Below, in pieces: positions 1-10,950 of a stretch of DNA of 64,000 bases (positions are counted from its first letter, which is position 1; every line of letters starts with the position of its first letter). The stretch is from Plantago ovata (Eukaryota > Streptophyta > Magnoliopsida > Lamiales > Plantaginaceae), in assembly GCA_028274465.1 (NCBI GenBank), contig CM051458.1, positions 57,525,253 to 57,589,252 on the forward strand, in the 5' to 3' direction. Below the pieces are notes generated by a model. It was not told where the DNA came from, searched no databases, and saw only the letters and a program-made list of their open reading frames with translations. The translations under genes were made by a program, and so were the position numbers.

Positions 1-252
1 ACCCCTAGACTTTAAATCTCATCCGGAACCTTCTAGATACTCCACGAATGTTCTCGGAACACCGATTCTTCGTTCTCTTCAATATAATTGCCCGGAAAAT
101 CACATTTTTCACCTAAAACCTGAAAAATGCAAACTAAAGGGAAACGTGACACTATTCTAATAAAATGCCCTATAATATAGCTAAATTAACATAGCGGATA
201 GCTAAATAGGTAAAAAAAGACTCGAATGAAGGTGTAAAAAGCACGTTCATCA
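1..252 (-). mobile_element. Start of an Athila-type LTR, minus strand, cut by the window edge
   Basis: This stretch is the reverse complement of the first part of the LTR at 5218-6424. Read on the minus strand it begins at 252 with TGATGAACGTG and runs off the window. No polypurine tract adjoins it at 253, so it looks like the 5' LTR of a second, minus-strand element inserted into the plus-strand pol that follows. The far end is not visible, so the target duplication cannot be tested. Confidence 0.8.
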
Positions 253-3200
253 ATTATCAGAAAAAGCAAGGGAGATAGTTGAGATGATGGATAGTGCGCC
301 TGAAATTCCCATAGGAGAAGAAGTGCTTGAACCTTTAGATGAAGAAGAGGTAGAGAGCAAATTTCCAGAAGAGCTTAGCTTAGAATTAAAGCCCTTCCTG
401 CACACCTCAAGTATATCTACTTAGGGGAAAATAAGAAAAAACCTGTGATAGTCTCTTCACATCTCTCTAGCGATGAAGAAGGTAAGCTAATTGAGGTCCT
501 AAGAAATAATTCTGCAGCCATAGGATAGGGGATTAGTGATATAAAGGGAATTAGCCCAACATGGTGTGTGCACAATATCACTCTAGAGCAAGATGCCAAA
601 CCCGTTAGGCAACCTCAGCGTAGGATAAATCCTACGATGCAAGAAGTAGTGAAGAAAGAGGTGATTAAGTTGCTAGACGCCGATATGATCTATCCCATTC
701 CTGATAGTCGATGGGTGAGCCCCGTCCATATAGTTCCTAAGAAATCTGGGATTACGGTAGAAGAGAATGAGAAGAGAGAGTTAGTACCTGTTAGGAAAAT
801 CACGGGGTGGCGAATGTGCATTGATTATAGGAGGTTGAATGCCGCCACTAAGAAAGACCACTTCCCTTTGCCATTTATTGATGACATGCTAAACCGTCTT
901 GCGGGGCGGCAATTTTATTGTTTTCTTGATGGCTTGTCAGGTTTCTACCAGATTCCGATTGCACCGGAGGATCAGGAGAAGACGACATTCACTTGCCCAT
1001 TCGGGACGTTTGCTTATAGGAGGATGCCATTCGGGCTATGTAACGGCCCCGCCACTTTTCAAATGTGCATGCTTTCTGTTTTCTCTGATATGGTGACCAA
1101 ATTTGTTGAAGTTTTTATGGATGATTTTTTTCTCTTTGGTTATTCTTTTGATGAGTGATTGCATAGACTATATCTTAATTTGAAAAGATGCATCGAATAC
1201 AATCTAACTTTGAGTTGGGAGAAAAGTCATTATATGGTTAGAGAAGGCATTGTTCTAGGACATGTGGTTTCTGAAAGGGGGATTGAGGTTGATAAGGCTA
1301 AGATCGAAATCATTGAGAAAGTCCCCCCACCCACTTGTGTGAAAGAATTGCAATCTTTTCTTGGTCATGTTGGTTTTCATAGGAGGTTTATTAAAGACTT
1401 TTCGAAAATTGCTAAACCTCTAAGTAACTTACTAGCAAAAGATGTGGTTTACCATTTTTCTGATGAATGCTTGGTTGCTTTTAATACCCTTAAAGAAAAG
1501 CTTGTTACTGCTCCTATTGTTGTGCCACCTGATTGGAAACTTCCATTTGAGATAATGTGTGATGCTTCGAATTTTTCTATGGGTGCTGTTCTATGCCAAA
1601 AAGTTGATAAACAGTATCGTGTGATTTATTATGTTAGTAAGACTTTAGACTCAGCTCAAGTTAATTATACAACTACTGAAAAGTAATTTTTAGCTGTTGT
1701 TTTTTCTTTACAAAAGTTTAGGTCTTACTTGATTGGTCATCCTGTGAATGTCCATACTGATCATGCTGCTTTACGACATTTAATTGCCAAACATGATTCT
1801 AAGCCAAGGTTAATCCGTTGGGTCTTATTGTTACAAGATTTTGATTTGACCATAGTTGATAGAGCTGGTAGGGAGAATTTGGTTGCTGATCACTTGTCTA
1901 GAATTCCTAATATCCCCATGGATTCGATTCCTATTAATGATGATCTTCCTGATGAGCATTTAATGAAAGTCACTGAAGAACCATGGTATGCTGATATTGT
2001 GAACTATTTTGGCTATGGGTATTTGCCCAACTAATTTTTCAGCCTCCAATAGGAGAGCTCTTGCCAAGCGTTGCAGGTATTACATATGGGATGATCCGAA
2101 TATTTTTAAAGAAGGAGCTGATGGAATTCTGAGAAGATGCATTCCGCAAGAAGAACAACAAAGTGTGCTAAGTCATTGCCATGAGCTTCATTGCGGCGGA
2201 CACTATAGTGGCATTAAAACGGCTCGCAAGGTGCTACAAGCGGGATTTTTCTGGCCAAGTTTGCACCAAGATGCTCGAAGTTTTGTGAAAAATTGTGACC
2301 GATGTCAACGAGGGGGTAATATTGGCAAGAAGGAGGAAATGCCCCTTCAAGGGAATCTAGTGGTCGAGCCTTTCGACGTGTGGGGCATTGATTTCATGGG
2401 ACCGTTTCCATCAAGTGGAGGCTACGAATACATTCTCGTCGCGGTGGATTATGTGACAAAGTGGGTAGAGGCGATTCCCACAAGAAAGAATGATGTCGCG
2501 GTTATTACGAAGTTCTTAAAGGATGTGATCTTTTCTAGATTTGGATGTCCTAGGACAATCATCAGTGATGGAGGTTCGCACTTCGTCAACAGAACCTTTG
2601 CTTCTCTTCTTAAGAAGTACGATGTCACCCATAGTGTTGCTACGCCATATCATCCACAGACTTCGGGGAAAGTTGAAGTTAGCAACCGTTAGATTAAGAA
2701 GATTCTCGAGCGAGTGGTGAAGCCTAGTAGGAAAGATTGGTCTGGAAAATTGAATGATGCGCTTTGGGCGTATAGAACAAGCTACAAGACGGTGATTGGG
2801 ACCACTCCGTATAGACTTGTGTATGGGAAGTCATGCCATCTTCCTGTGGAATTGGAACATAAGGCGTATTGGGCTATTAAAGAGCTAAATCTTGACTTGG
2901 GAAAAGCTGGCGAAGAAAGGTTGTTACAACTTGATGAGCTTGATGAATTACGCCTCGGTGCCTATTAGAACGCCAAGATTTACAAGGAGCGTACCAAGAA
3001 GTATCATGATCGTGGTATAGTACGTAAGGAACTGATTCCTGGTCAAAAAGCTTTGGTGTTTAATTCTCGCCTTCGTCTATTTCCTGGAAAGCTCCGTACT
3101 CGTTGGGATGGACCATACGAGATCGTCCAAGTTTCTCCCCATGGAGCTGTAGAACTCTTGGATCCAAAGACGGGCAATACTTTCAAAGTGAATGGGCAAC

Positions 3201-3280
3201 GAGTGAAACCATACTCCGAGCTTCCTAGTGATCAAGTAGAGGTTGATCATCTCGAACTAACCTTTCCCACCTCTACTTAA
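253..3280 (+). pseudogene. Athila-type Ty3/gypsy pol remnant (RT, RNase H, integrase), element A
   Basis: This is a decayed pol region of a Ty3/gypsy retrotransposon; the wording of the conserved blocks fits the Athila clade. In order it shows the pre-RT segment (253-560), reverse transcriptase (about 600-1300, with RRMPFGLCN and an FMDD catalytic box near 1117), RNase H (about 1540-1900), an integrase HHCC zinc finger (about 2170-2320), the integrase DDE core (about 2370-2690) and the integrase C-terminal region to 3280. In-frame stops lie at 526-528, 1156-1158, 1684-1686, 2690-2692 and 2966-2968, and a frameshift lies near 2020-2035. It cannot encode an active polyprotein. Gag and protease are missing on the left, where another LTR abuts at 252. 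The family assignment is strong; the clade assignment is by recognition only. Confidence 0.93.
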
Positions 3281-3412
3281 GGATAGGTATGATGTATTTT
3301 GTTGTTTTGAGCATGTCATTGTGTTTTATTTTATATTTTCGTATATTTTTGGTGATAAAATAGGTTTTAAGATGATAATTTTGCGTTTTGGGAGGAAAAA
3401 GGCGTCTCCAGG

Positions 3413-3615
3413 AGTCTGGAGATGCCAGGCGAACCGCCCCCACGTGGGGCGATTCGCCTGGCAAGTCCAGACTGCCTGGGACGCTCTGAACGCCCCAGGC
3501 GAATCGCCCCCCATCTGGGGCGGTTCGCCCCGGGTGTCCAGAAGCCCGGGACGTTCTGGACGCCCCAGGCGAATCGCCCACCACCTAGGGCGGTTCGCCC
3601 GGGGTGTCCAGAAAC
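3413..3615. repeat. GC-rich palindrome cluster, internal copy of element A
   Basis: Several copies of GGCGAATCGCC or GGCGAACCGCC, each facing its own complement (GGGGCGATTCGCC, GGGGCGGTTCGCC), alternate with short AT-richer spacers such as CCAGAAGCCCGGGACG. The arrangement predicts a chain of stable hairpins in an otherwise AT-rich element. The same motif recurs inside LTRs of this family and at 31408-31550. Confidence 0.85.
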
Positions 3616-4301
3616 CCGGAGGACCGGATTTTCGTTCGGAATCCCACTTTACTCCTATTATGCTAAATTATTGTTCTTTTTACTTCTTTTATCGCCCGTT
3701 TTGGTTTCTCACGAGTTTCCTTGAGTCCTATAGGTTACAGGTACAAGTTGGCTCTCACCTTAAATCCACTTCTGACGTTCGGGACGAGCGACGACGTTCA
3801 GGTTTGGGGGGGGGGGTTATCGCTGGCTATCTCTATACTTGTTTTGCTTATGATAAACTCGTGAAACCTTTTGTTTGCATTTGCACGTTTACCGCTTTCT
3901 TAGTATTTAGTTGCATACACTACATTCATCCTAGTATAGTTTTGCATGTTTTTGTGTGGAGTTTATTGCCAAATTTTTTGAAGTTTTTTATTGGGTAGAT
4001 TAACTAGTTATGACCTTTGACCATGCGTTTCATCTCTATGAATATGTTTGAGGTTTTTCTCGCTTGGCTTGTCACATTTATATATGCACTTAGTTAAGCT
4101 TGGTAGTCTCGACATCACTTAGTGGTGTTTTCTCTACTACGGTTCACGAAGGCCTTTATAATAAGATGATGCATGCTAGAGTCTTGTGGTTGTTTTCCCA
4201 TGTAATTATGTACCTAAGAGGCAACAAGTCTTCACCTTACTTTGAGATTGCTAAATGCCTAGGAAGGAGGTAGTGTGAGATTGTGTGATCCTTTGTTTAA
4301 A

Positions 4302-4334
4302 AACCTATTCTAACGAATAGGTTTGGCGAGGGGG
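4302..4334 (+). promoter_or_regulatory. Hairpin plus polypurine-like module, first copy in element A
   Basis: AACCTATTC, a four-base loop and GAATAGGTT form a 9-bp perfect stem, followed at once by TTGGCGAGGGGG. The same module recurs at 4412-4442 and in elements C and D. A role as an internal polypurine tract or RNA structure is inference. Confidence 0.6.
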
Positions 4335-4411
4335 TCATGCTGTCATTATGACTTGTTTTTTGATTTTGAGTGTTGTGAGTTTGTTTCCCTTTTTCGTAAA
4401 GTTTGTGCTCC

Positions 4412-4442
4412 AACCTATTCTTTCGAATAGGTTTGGGGAGGT
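4412..4442 (+). promoter_or_regulatory. Hairpin plus polypurine-like module, second copy in element A
   Basis: The same 9-bp stem with a different loop is followed by TTGGGGAGG, about 110 bp after the first copy. The purine run resembles the terminal polypurine tract at 5204-5217. Confidence 0.6.
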
Positions 4443-4492
4443 CGTTTGTGAGTCATTGTAATTTCTTTTTCGTTGTGCTACTGCTGGCTATA

Positions 4493-4602
4493 TACAAAAA
4501 AAAAAGAGAAAGAAAAAATTGAAAAAAAAGAAAAAATTCCAGGAAAAAGAAAAAATATGGAAAAGAAAAAAAGAAAAAATTAGACCCTAAAAAAGCAAAG
4601 AA
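4493..4602 (+). repeat. A/G-rich low-complexity tract
   Basis: Almost pure purine (A runs broken by G) for about 110 bases. It lies at the same place in elements C (34427-34560) and D (42110-42260, reversed), after the second hairpin module. Confidence 0.85.
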
Positions 4603-4722
4603 GGGTCCAAAGAAAGCCAAAAAGCAGTTTAGCAAAGTGTTTGTCTCATTTTTCAATTCTTGTAATGTTCATAATCGAGTTGTAAAGTTTGTGATAGGTT
4701 TGTTTGAGTGTCATCTGTTCTA

Positions 4723-4754
4723 GACCACCCTCTCCTTCCATTCAGGAAGTGGTG
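4723..4754 (+). promoter_or_regulatory. Conserved nested hairpin (GACCAC...GTGGTG), element A
   Basis: Outer arms GACCAC and GTGGTG enclose an inner arm pair around the loop CCATT (TCCTT/CAGGA here, weaker than in C and F). The motif sits about 495 bp before the LTR. It is nearly identical in element C and in the diverged element F. Confidence 0.7.
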
Positions 4755-5180
4755 ATTAGTTTATGACTTTTCTTGAGAGATGGGTAGAATAGGGGAGTGT
4801 GAACTTTTAGGGAACCCTCCTTCGTTGGATGAGAGCCAGTATTGGTTCGACCTCTTTGAGGGAAAGTCTTAACTTGGTGAACAGCAGTAAGTCCTCAGTT
4901 TCATAGGCACGGGACAACCATTCGTATTTTAACATGTTTCATCACATCGTCACTGACTAGGTCCAGGTAGAGAATGTTACGAGAAACTATCTTGTTTAAC
5001 ATAGTGCATATGTGAATGTGTATGAGTCAATCGTGGCATTCTTCAACCAATATCCATGTTATGATTTGTATGGTCTTTGTTCATAAGTTTTTGATAGATT
5101 CAATAGATTAGTTCATTTCATTTGGCATGAGACTCCATTTTGTGTGTTGCATTGGTTTTTTGCATTAGAGTCTAGCTTAG

Positions 5181-5217
5181 TTGCTTGAGGACAAGCAAAG
5201 GTTCGGTTTGGGGAGTT
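5181..5217 (+). promoter_or_regulatory. Hairpin and polypurine tract before the 3' LTR of element A
   Basis: TTGCTTG and CAAGCAA form a perfect 7-bp stem with loop AGGA, followed by GGTTCGGTTTGGGGAGTT, which abuts the LTR at 5218. The polypurine tract is the expected primer site for plus-strand DNA synthesis. Confidence 0.85.
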
Positions 5218-6424
5218 TGATGAACGTGTATTTTACACTTTCATTCGAGTCTTTTTCACCAATTTAGCTATCCTCTAGGTTAATTTAGCTTATATTTTAG
5301 TGCATTTTATTAGAATAGTCTCACGTTTCCCTTTTCTTTGCATTTTTCAGGTTTTAAGTAAAAAAAAACGTATTTTTATGGGCAATATTGATGAAGAGGA
5401 CGAGGTTTTGGTGTTTCGAGGACATTCGGGGAGTATCTAGAAGGTTCCGGATGAGATTTGAGGCCTAGGGGACGAGTTTAAAGGCTTAAAGGTCACTAGA
5501 AGGCAAAATCCGAGTCCGAAAAGGAAAAGAAGACTAAAATCTCGCTAAAGTCGATCTGGACGTCCCAGGCGAATCGCCTGGGACGTGGGACGAATCGCCC
5601 CGCACCAGGCGAATCGTCCGGCATCTGGTGCGGTTCGCTCCGTGCGTTTCTGAACATGATATATAGTTTGCCTATTTTTCTACGTTTTTCAGACCTTTTC
5701 ACATTATTTTGAGAGACAAATTCTCCAGATCCTGTTCTGGGAATTATTAGCTTAGAAGACTATTTTTCTTATTGATTTGGAAGTTTTAGCATAGAGATTG
5801 GACATCTTTGATCTTCGATTCTTGCTTGTGAGTTAGCAATTCATCGGAGATTGACAACCTTCGTTGGTAACTTGTATCTCCCAATTTTTCTACTTTTATT
5901 TATTTCTTTCAACATGTTTTCATTCAATCTGGCTTTGATTCTTGTTGATTGCAATATGAGTAGCTAAATCTATCGTTGGTGATAGTATGTGATTTCTTAG
6001 CTAGGGTTCTTGATTATGCATGAGTGGCTTCGCGCGTTTAAGACTTGATTTATTGTTTTATTTCTTGGATCTATCTAAGCCATCTATCTTCGTAGTGTTG
6101 AATTGAAAGGAACACGTAGGACAATTCATGATCATAGATCTCTATACAAACTTCAAGTACTTCATGCATGATTATTACCCGTTGCTTTGAATGACCATAC
6201 TATCACTGACTTCCATCATATTGATAAGAAACATCTGTGCTTTGCTTGATTTCTGATTTATAGTTTAAGTTAAATTTGATAAAGCTAGTTATAGTCCTTA
6301 GAGATCGACACTCGAGGTTATTTTACTTCTACACTACGTGCCTTGGTTTTCGTTGTAGTTGTTAATTGCCTTTGGCTAAAAACAAATTTATTTGATTAAT
6401 TGAGTCTGACAATCTCGTTCATCA
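5218..6424 (+). mobile_element. LTR of Athila-type element A
   Basis: A 1207-bp LTR bounded by TGATGAACG and CGTTCATCA, so the TG...CA ends are extended into a perfect short inverted repeat. It is collinear with the LTRs at 27549-28872 and 35168-36338. It carries a GC palindrome block (about 5563-5645) directly upstream of a TATA-like GATATATAG (5659-5667). It serves as the 3' LTR of the pol remnant to its left. Confidence 0.93.
5563..5645. repeat. GC palindrome cluster upstream of the LTR TATA box
   Basis: Copies of GGCGAATCGCC and its partners lie about 15-95 bp upstream of the TATA-like box at 5659. They match the motif at 3413-3615 and 27897-27992. Confidence 0.75.
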
Positions 6425-6454
6425 AGGACAAGCAAAGGTTCGGTTTGGGGAGTT
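6425..6454 (+). mobile_element. 30-bp polypurine-tract remnant between two LTRs
   Basis: The bases match the last 30 bases before the LTR at 5218, from AGGACAAGCAAAG to GGGGAGTT. Two LTRs are therefore separated only by the 3' end of an internal region. Confidence 0.85.
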
Positions 6455-7749
6455 TGATGACAGTGTTTTTTACACTATCATTCGGTTCTTTTTCACCACT
6501 TTAGCTATCCTCTTGCATGCATTTTAGTGCATTTTGTTAGACTAGTGTCACGTTTCCATTTCTTTTGTTCTTTTCCAGTTTTAGGTGGAAATCGCGTTTT
6601 TGGATGTAATTCATGGCGAAACAATGATGTTTTGGTGCAACGAGATCACCCGTGGTGTTTCAAGAAGTACCGAGACGAGTTTCAAGGGAAAAAGACCAAG
6701 TTTCGGAGCTCAAAACCGTGCAAGGGGCCGAAATCGAAGATCCGGAGGAAGAATTTGGCACGGGCAGCTTTCTGCCCGTGCGGGGCGCACCGCCGCGTGC
6801 GCGGCCGACCGCCGAGTACTGGGCGCACCGCCGGGTGCCTTCCGACACCAACTATATATATTTCCAAAATCTGTGAATTTTCAGATCTTTCATCATATTT
6901 TTACAGACTTAAACCTAGAGCTTGTTCTGGGTATATTTTCTCTTACAACCTTTGTATCTTAGCGAATTTGGAGCTAGAGGAGAGATTTGGACACCGTTTT
7001 ATCTCACCTTGCTAGATCTTTGTGAGTCTTAGCAATTCACCGGAGATTGACAACCTTTGGTGGTAACCTTGTATCTCACAATTCTGCTATTTATCTTTCA
7101 ATTAAACATGTTTTCATTCATTATTGCTTCAATTATGATTGTTGATTGTGTTATTGATATGAGTAGCTAAGCATCTAGTTGGTGATAGTATGTGAATTCG
7201 TAGCTAGGGTTCATATTATGCATGATTGAGTTTCTGAGTCGTTTACTTGTTTTATTGATTATATTCAAGTCTTTGATCCGACTAAGTCAAACATCTTCGT
7301 ATAAAAGTGTTAGAAACACTAGGACAATTCTAGATCATCGTTTTCAATATCTTCGATTACAAGTACTGCTTGAACTAAGACTGGCAACCTTAGCCAAGTA
7401 TTAGTATAGATAGGAAGCTTTCAAAATACACGTCTACAAATCTGTCTTTGGTGTTTGTTAATTCGAATTACTTTTAAGGCTGTACGAGTTGCACTTTCAT
7501 GCATAATTAGAACTTGATGCTTAGAACGAGCATACTATCACCAGCTCTCTCCATATATTGTTAAGTCAAGTTAAGATAAATTTATTTTCTGAAATTATAT
7601 AGAGTTATTTAGTTAAAGCTAGTTTAGTCCCTAGAGATCGACACTCGAGGTCATCTTACCTCTGCACTGCGTGTTTTGTGTAGTTGTGAGTTGCCCTTTG
7701 GCTTAAAATAAATTTATTTGATTGTTCGAGTCTGACAATCTCGTCATCA
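6455..7749 (+). mobile_element. Second, diverged Athila-type LTR
   Basis: A 1295-bp LTR bounded by TGATGAC and GTCATCA and collinear with 5218-6424, but clearly diverged. Its GC-rich block (about 6756-6845) has a different sequence from that of the other LTRs, yet sits in the same place just before a TATATATAT box (6852-6862). On the right it abuts a truncated copia gag. The overlapping frames at 6527-7015 follow the GC block and are not genes. Confidence 0.85.
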
Positions 7750-8762
7750 GTAAAGGACAATTTGCTTTGAAGTGTCCAGGCTTTTTGCAATAAAAGCAAA
7801 GATCATTGCAAACTGCTGGTTCTTCAGAGGAGTTTGCTTGTTGAGCTTGCTTGTTCAGCGAGCTAGCTTCATTCTTGTATTTATGGTAGTTGTTACCAAG
7901 ATGCTTTTTCAGCTTCTCTTTTGCTTTTCGCCTTTCAAGTTCCTTATCGATGAATTTCTTCATGTTTCTAATAACAAGAGCGTTTTCATCAGCAGGCTCT
8001 TTATCATTCTTATTTTTAGAAGATGATGGCTTAGCAGCAAGAGAAATGTTTTGCGACTTTTCAGCAAACACATTTTCTATTTGCTTTGTCTCGTAGTTGA
8101 CAGTAGCAAGATGAGAGAACAACTTAGTTGGAGTGATATTTCGCATTCCTTGATTGTAGTAGAAGTTCTGAGTATGGATCCATTCTTGGTTCAGACTTGT
8201 AATAATGGTTTTCACCTTTTCAGAATCTAAATAGAAGTTTCCAACTCCTAAGGCAGCCATCTCACGTACTAGAGTTGTGAATCTGAAATCCAAGTCTTCC
8301 AGTGACTCATTTGTACCTTGTTTAAAGTTTTGGAACTTCAACTTTAGCACTTCGAGTTTGTTTTCCTTGGTTTTGTCAGATCCATCACAAAGATCTTGAA
8401 CCATTTCCAAGCTTCCTTAGCAGTTTTGGCACCCCACAGTTTGCACTGTATAGTATCTGGAGTAGATCAAATAATGATGTTTCTTGCTTGGCCATCAAGA
8501 AGGAATCTTTGGTTTCGTCGGAAGTCCATTCCTCTCTTGGTTTTGGAATGGAGATATCAACCGGTTCTCCTAAGATAGTTTCCTTTCCAGCAGCATCTGT
8601 GGTTTTGTGAGGAAAACTTCTCTCAAGTTTAGTGATCTTGATAGGTCCATCATTTATGACAGTTACCATTTCATCACTAATGGCCTCAAGATGTAGCATC
8701 ATGTTGTTTCGCCATTTTTCATAGTTTTCCAGCTTCAGCAAGGGAGCGTCTCCTAGCGACAT
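7750..8762 (-). pseudogene. Ty1/copia gag fragment, minus strand (element E)
   Basis: Two minus-strand frames overlap near 8385-8410. The first (8762 to about 8390) starts MSLGDAPLLKLENYEKW, typical of copia gag N-termini. The second continues through the gag helical region and ends with a CCHC zinc knuckle (CFYCKKPGHFKANC, near 7770). A frameshift links them. The left end is cut at 7750 by the gypsy LTR, so protease, integrase and RT are absent. The LTR of this element lies at 10951-12469. Confidence 0.85.
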
Positions 8763-8852
8763 CTTGTCAGCAAAAGACTACCAAACTGATCAAGTGAAAG
8801 TGATTTACGGAAAGCACCTAAGGGGATCTAGGTTCAGTGTTGAAGGTTAAAG
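8763..8852 (-). mobile_element. Leader of copia element E, part next to gag
   Basis: Noncoding leader between gag and the primer-binding site. It is interrupted after 8852 by a solo LTR and resumes at 10924. The last five bases, TAAAG, are one copy of the target duplication. Confidence 0.7.
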
Positions 8853-10923
8853 TGATAGTGTATATGTCCTAGAGACAGTCCTTACTAAGGGCATGGTGCC
8901 CTTATAGAGGACATATATGTACTATTACACAGGTCAACGTAATATAATATATGTTTGTTGCATTTTACTATTGAGTATCGCTTTCATATTTATATTACAC
9001 CAGGCTGCAGCATGTCATATCTTTATTACTGTCTGTATTGATATTAAACATGTCCCCTCGGATAGATGACCGATCACACAGTTAGTGGGAGCTATGTGAG
9101 TTATCATCTATCCCAAACTCTCCCTAGTCGTGGTTCATCTCGGATGTGGGGGTCTGAATGAACCTGACAAGACTAGTATGCGTGGAGGTTATACTTGTTG
9201 GAGCGAGTGTGAGCCGATCCAACGGCCACGGAACGGATTGTTGGGCAATCAAGGAACGTTCCCATAACTGCGCATAGTTGTTCGAAGAAGCTTTATCGAA
9301 CAATGGAAGTACCCACCGGACACTCCCATCGATGTATACTCTACACCGACGTGTCTATGGGAACCGGTGAGTTGTCGAAGTGATGTCATTCGTCCTTTGT
9401 ACTTACAGGACTTTATCATCACATTTGTTACCCCATATCCTTGGTGGACCCGTCGATGTCAGCTCTGAATAAGCAGCTGACCTAAGACACGATCCAGGAT
9501 TATGGCTACATACAAATGGGGGTGATGAGTGATTCTGTGAAGGATTCATCTCTCAAGTGTAGCACAGGAGAGCACTGCTCATAGTCGTTCATAGTTGTGA
9601 TGGTAAAACCGCTGGCCAGCGTATCAATATTATTATGATGGTCATAATAGATATTGGATTCACCATGCAACTCACTGAAGACGCCCGTGGATGTATTATT
9701 GGGATAGACACTTCATCGATCCTAGATACATTCGAGCAAGTCAGATGAAGGGACGTTACCATCGCCGCGTTGAGCGCAACAGGCTTCGCAACGAAAGGGT
9801 TAGCTTTGAGAAACCTCTCAAACGTCCTCACGTATTAATATTGCAAATGGAACCGTCTAGGAATTCCATGTTGCCTAGTCTAGGACTTGCTTAATACGAT
9901 GAGGCCCTATGGGTCACACTATGCGGTGATTCAGTCTATCAGAATATCCTTGAAGATGGAATCGCAATTAATTTGGAATTAATTGTGATTGATGGATTAT
10001 AATTAATTTTGAATTAATTATAATATTTAGTGGCTCAATTAATGATTTGGAATTATTAATTGAATTGGCTAATTAATTGTATTTTATGTAAATACAATTA
10101 AAGATTATATTTTGAAATATAATGGAGGTTTGATTTGAAAGGATATGTTAATTTAGAATTAACATATGGACATGGGCAAAATCTACTTGGAGTTTGAATT
10201 GCCTTAGAACTATAAGTGGGTCCCAAAATCGGGACCCACCTACTGTCCCTGGGAGAGCGCGCGCATAGGCTGGATAGGGGAAGGAGTTCGACTCCTTCCT
10301 CTATTAGAAGTCTATGGGATAAGTTGGATTTTCCTGATTGAGTTTAATTTGATTAGGAATGAATCTAGACTTGATATTGGTTTCTAGTGCGATAAGAATT
10401 AGATTCTTATTCCTTTACGAAGTCTAATTGCTTATGCTTTAGGCTTCTATTGACTACTATATATAGTAGACTATAAGAGAGTTTTTGACATAGACTTTGA
10501 CAGTCATTCTACCCAGTTTTCTTAGAGAAAATAAAAACTCTCCCCTCCTCTTAGCCACCCACGCGCGCGCCACCTGCCGGAGGAATCGCCGCCCCATCTT
10601 CTTGGTCACACAAAGAATATCCTAGCATTCTTTCCGATAGGCTGTTCATCCGTGGATACCAAGGTTGAGGTTCTAGGAGCTGGAAACTAACTTTTATTGT
10701 CTTGTAGATAATCAAAGTATTGCAGATATCTTTGACTTCGACGAAGGAGAAGATACACCGGATTATTACGAAGACTTGGAAGCTGCTTTGGAAGTAAGGT
10801 TAGTCTTCTAATTGACGTGTTTATATATATACGGCATATACATAATCAATTAACCTGTATGTTAAGAATTTTTTGAAATTCCGCTGCGTACCCTAGGGGT
10901 AACTCTGACCGTATTTTCTTACA
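8853..10923 (+). mobile_element. Solo LTR of copia family B with TSD TAAAG
   Basis: A 2071-bp LTR from TGATAGTGTATATGTCC to TTTTCTTACA. It is flanked by TAAAG at 8848-8852 and 10924-10928, a clean 5-bp duplication, with no internal sequence: the product of LTR-LTR recombination. It is the longest copy of this LTR here. Its core promoter candidate is the 14-bp palindrome TACTATATATAGTA at 10455-10468. Open frames of 67-80 codons inside it recur in every copy only because the copies are alike. Confidence 0.95.
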
Positions 10924-10950
10924 TAAAGAACCTTCAGCCCTGATACCACT
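10924..10950 (-). promoter_or_regulatory. Leader and primer-binding site of copia element E
   Basis: The minus strand at 10937-10948 reads TGGTATCAGGGC, matching the primer site for initiator tRNA-Met usual in copia elements. It sits two bases from the LTR end at 10951. Confidence 0.85.

Larger units (their letters stand above)
3281..5217 (+). other. Long 3' noncoding region of element A
   Basis: No credible coding region lies between the integrase end and the LTR. The region is collinear with 33640-35167 (element C) and, in reverse, with 41511-43090 (element D). It carries a GC palindrome cluster, a CGGTTCACGAAGGCC block (4140-4154), two hairpin-plus-purine modules, an A/G-rich tract, a nested GACCAC hairpin, and a final hairpin with the polypurine tract. 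Short open frames here, including lysine- or phenylalanine-rich ones, come from low-complexity sequence. Confidence 0.8.

Noticed and set aside
3321..3998. 225-codon frame over the GC palindromes
   Set aside because: The arginine/glycine/proline-rich translation follows the repeat, and opposite-strand frames are equally open.
6527..7015. Five overlapping frames of 60-162 codons on both strands in the diverged LTR
   Set aside because: The GC-rich block lacks stops by composition; no frame is conserved in the other LTRs.
9589..9894. Overlapping open frames of 67-108 codons on both strands, repeated in every copia B LTR
   Set aside because: They recur because the LTR copies are near identical. 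The frames overlap in antisense, lack domain features, and one is broken in the solo LTR.
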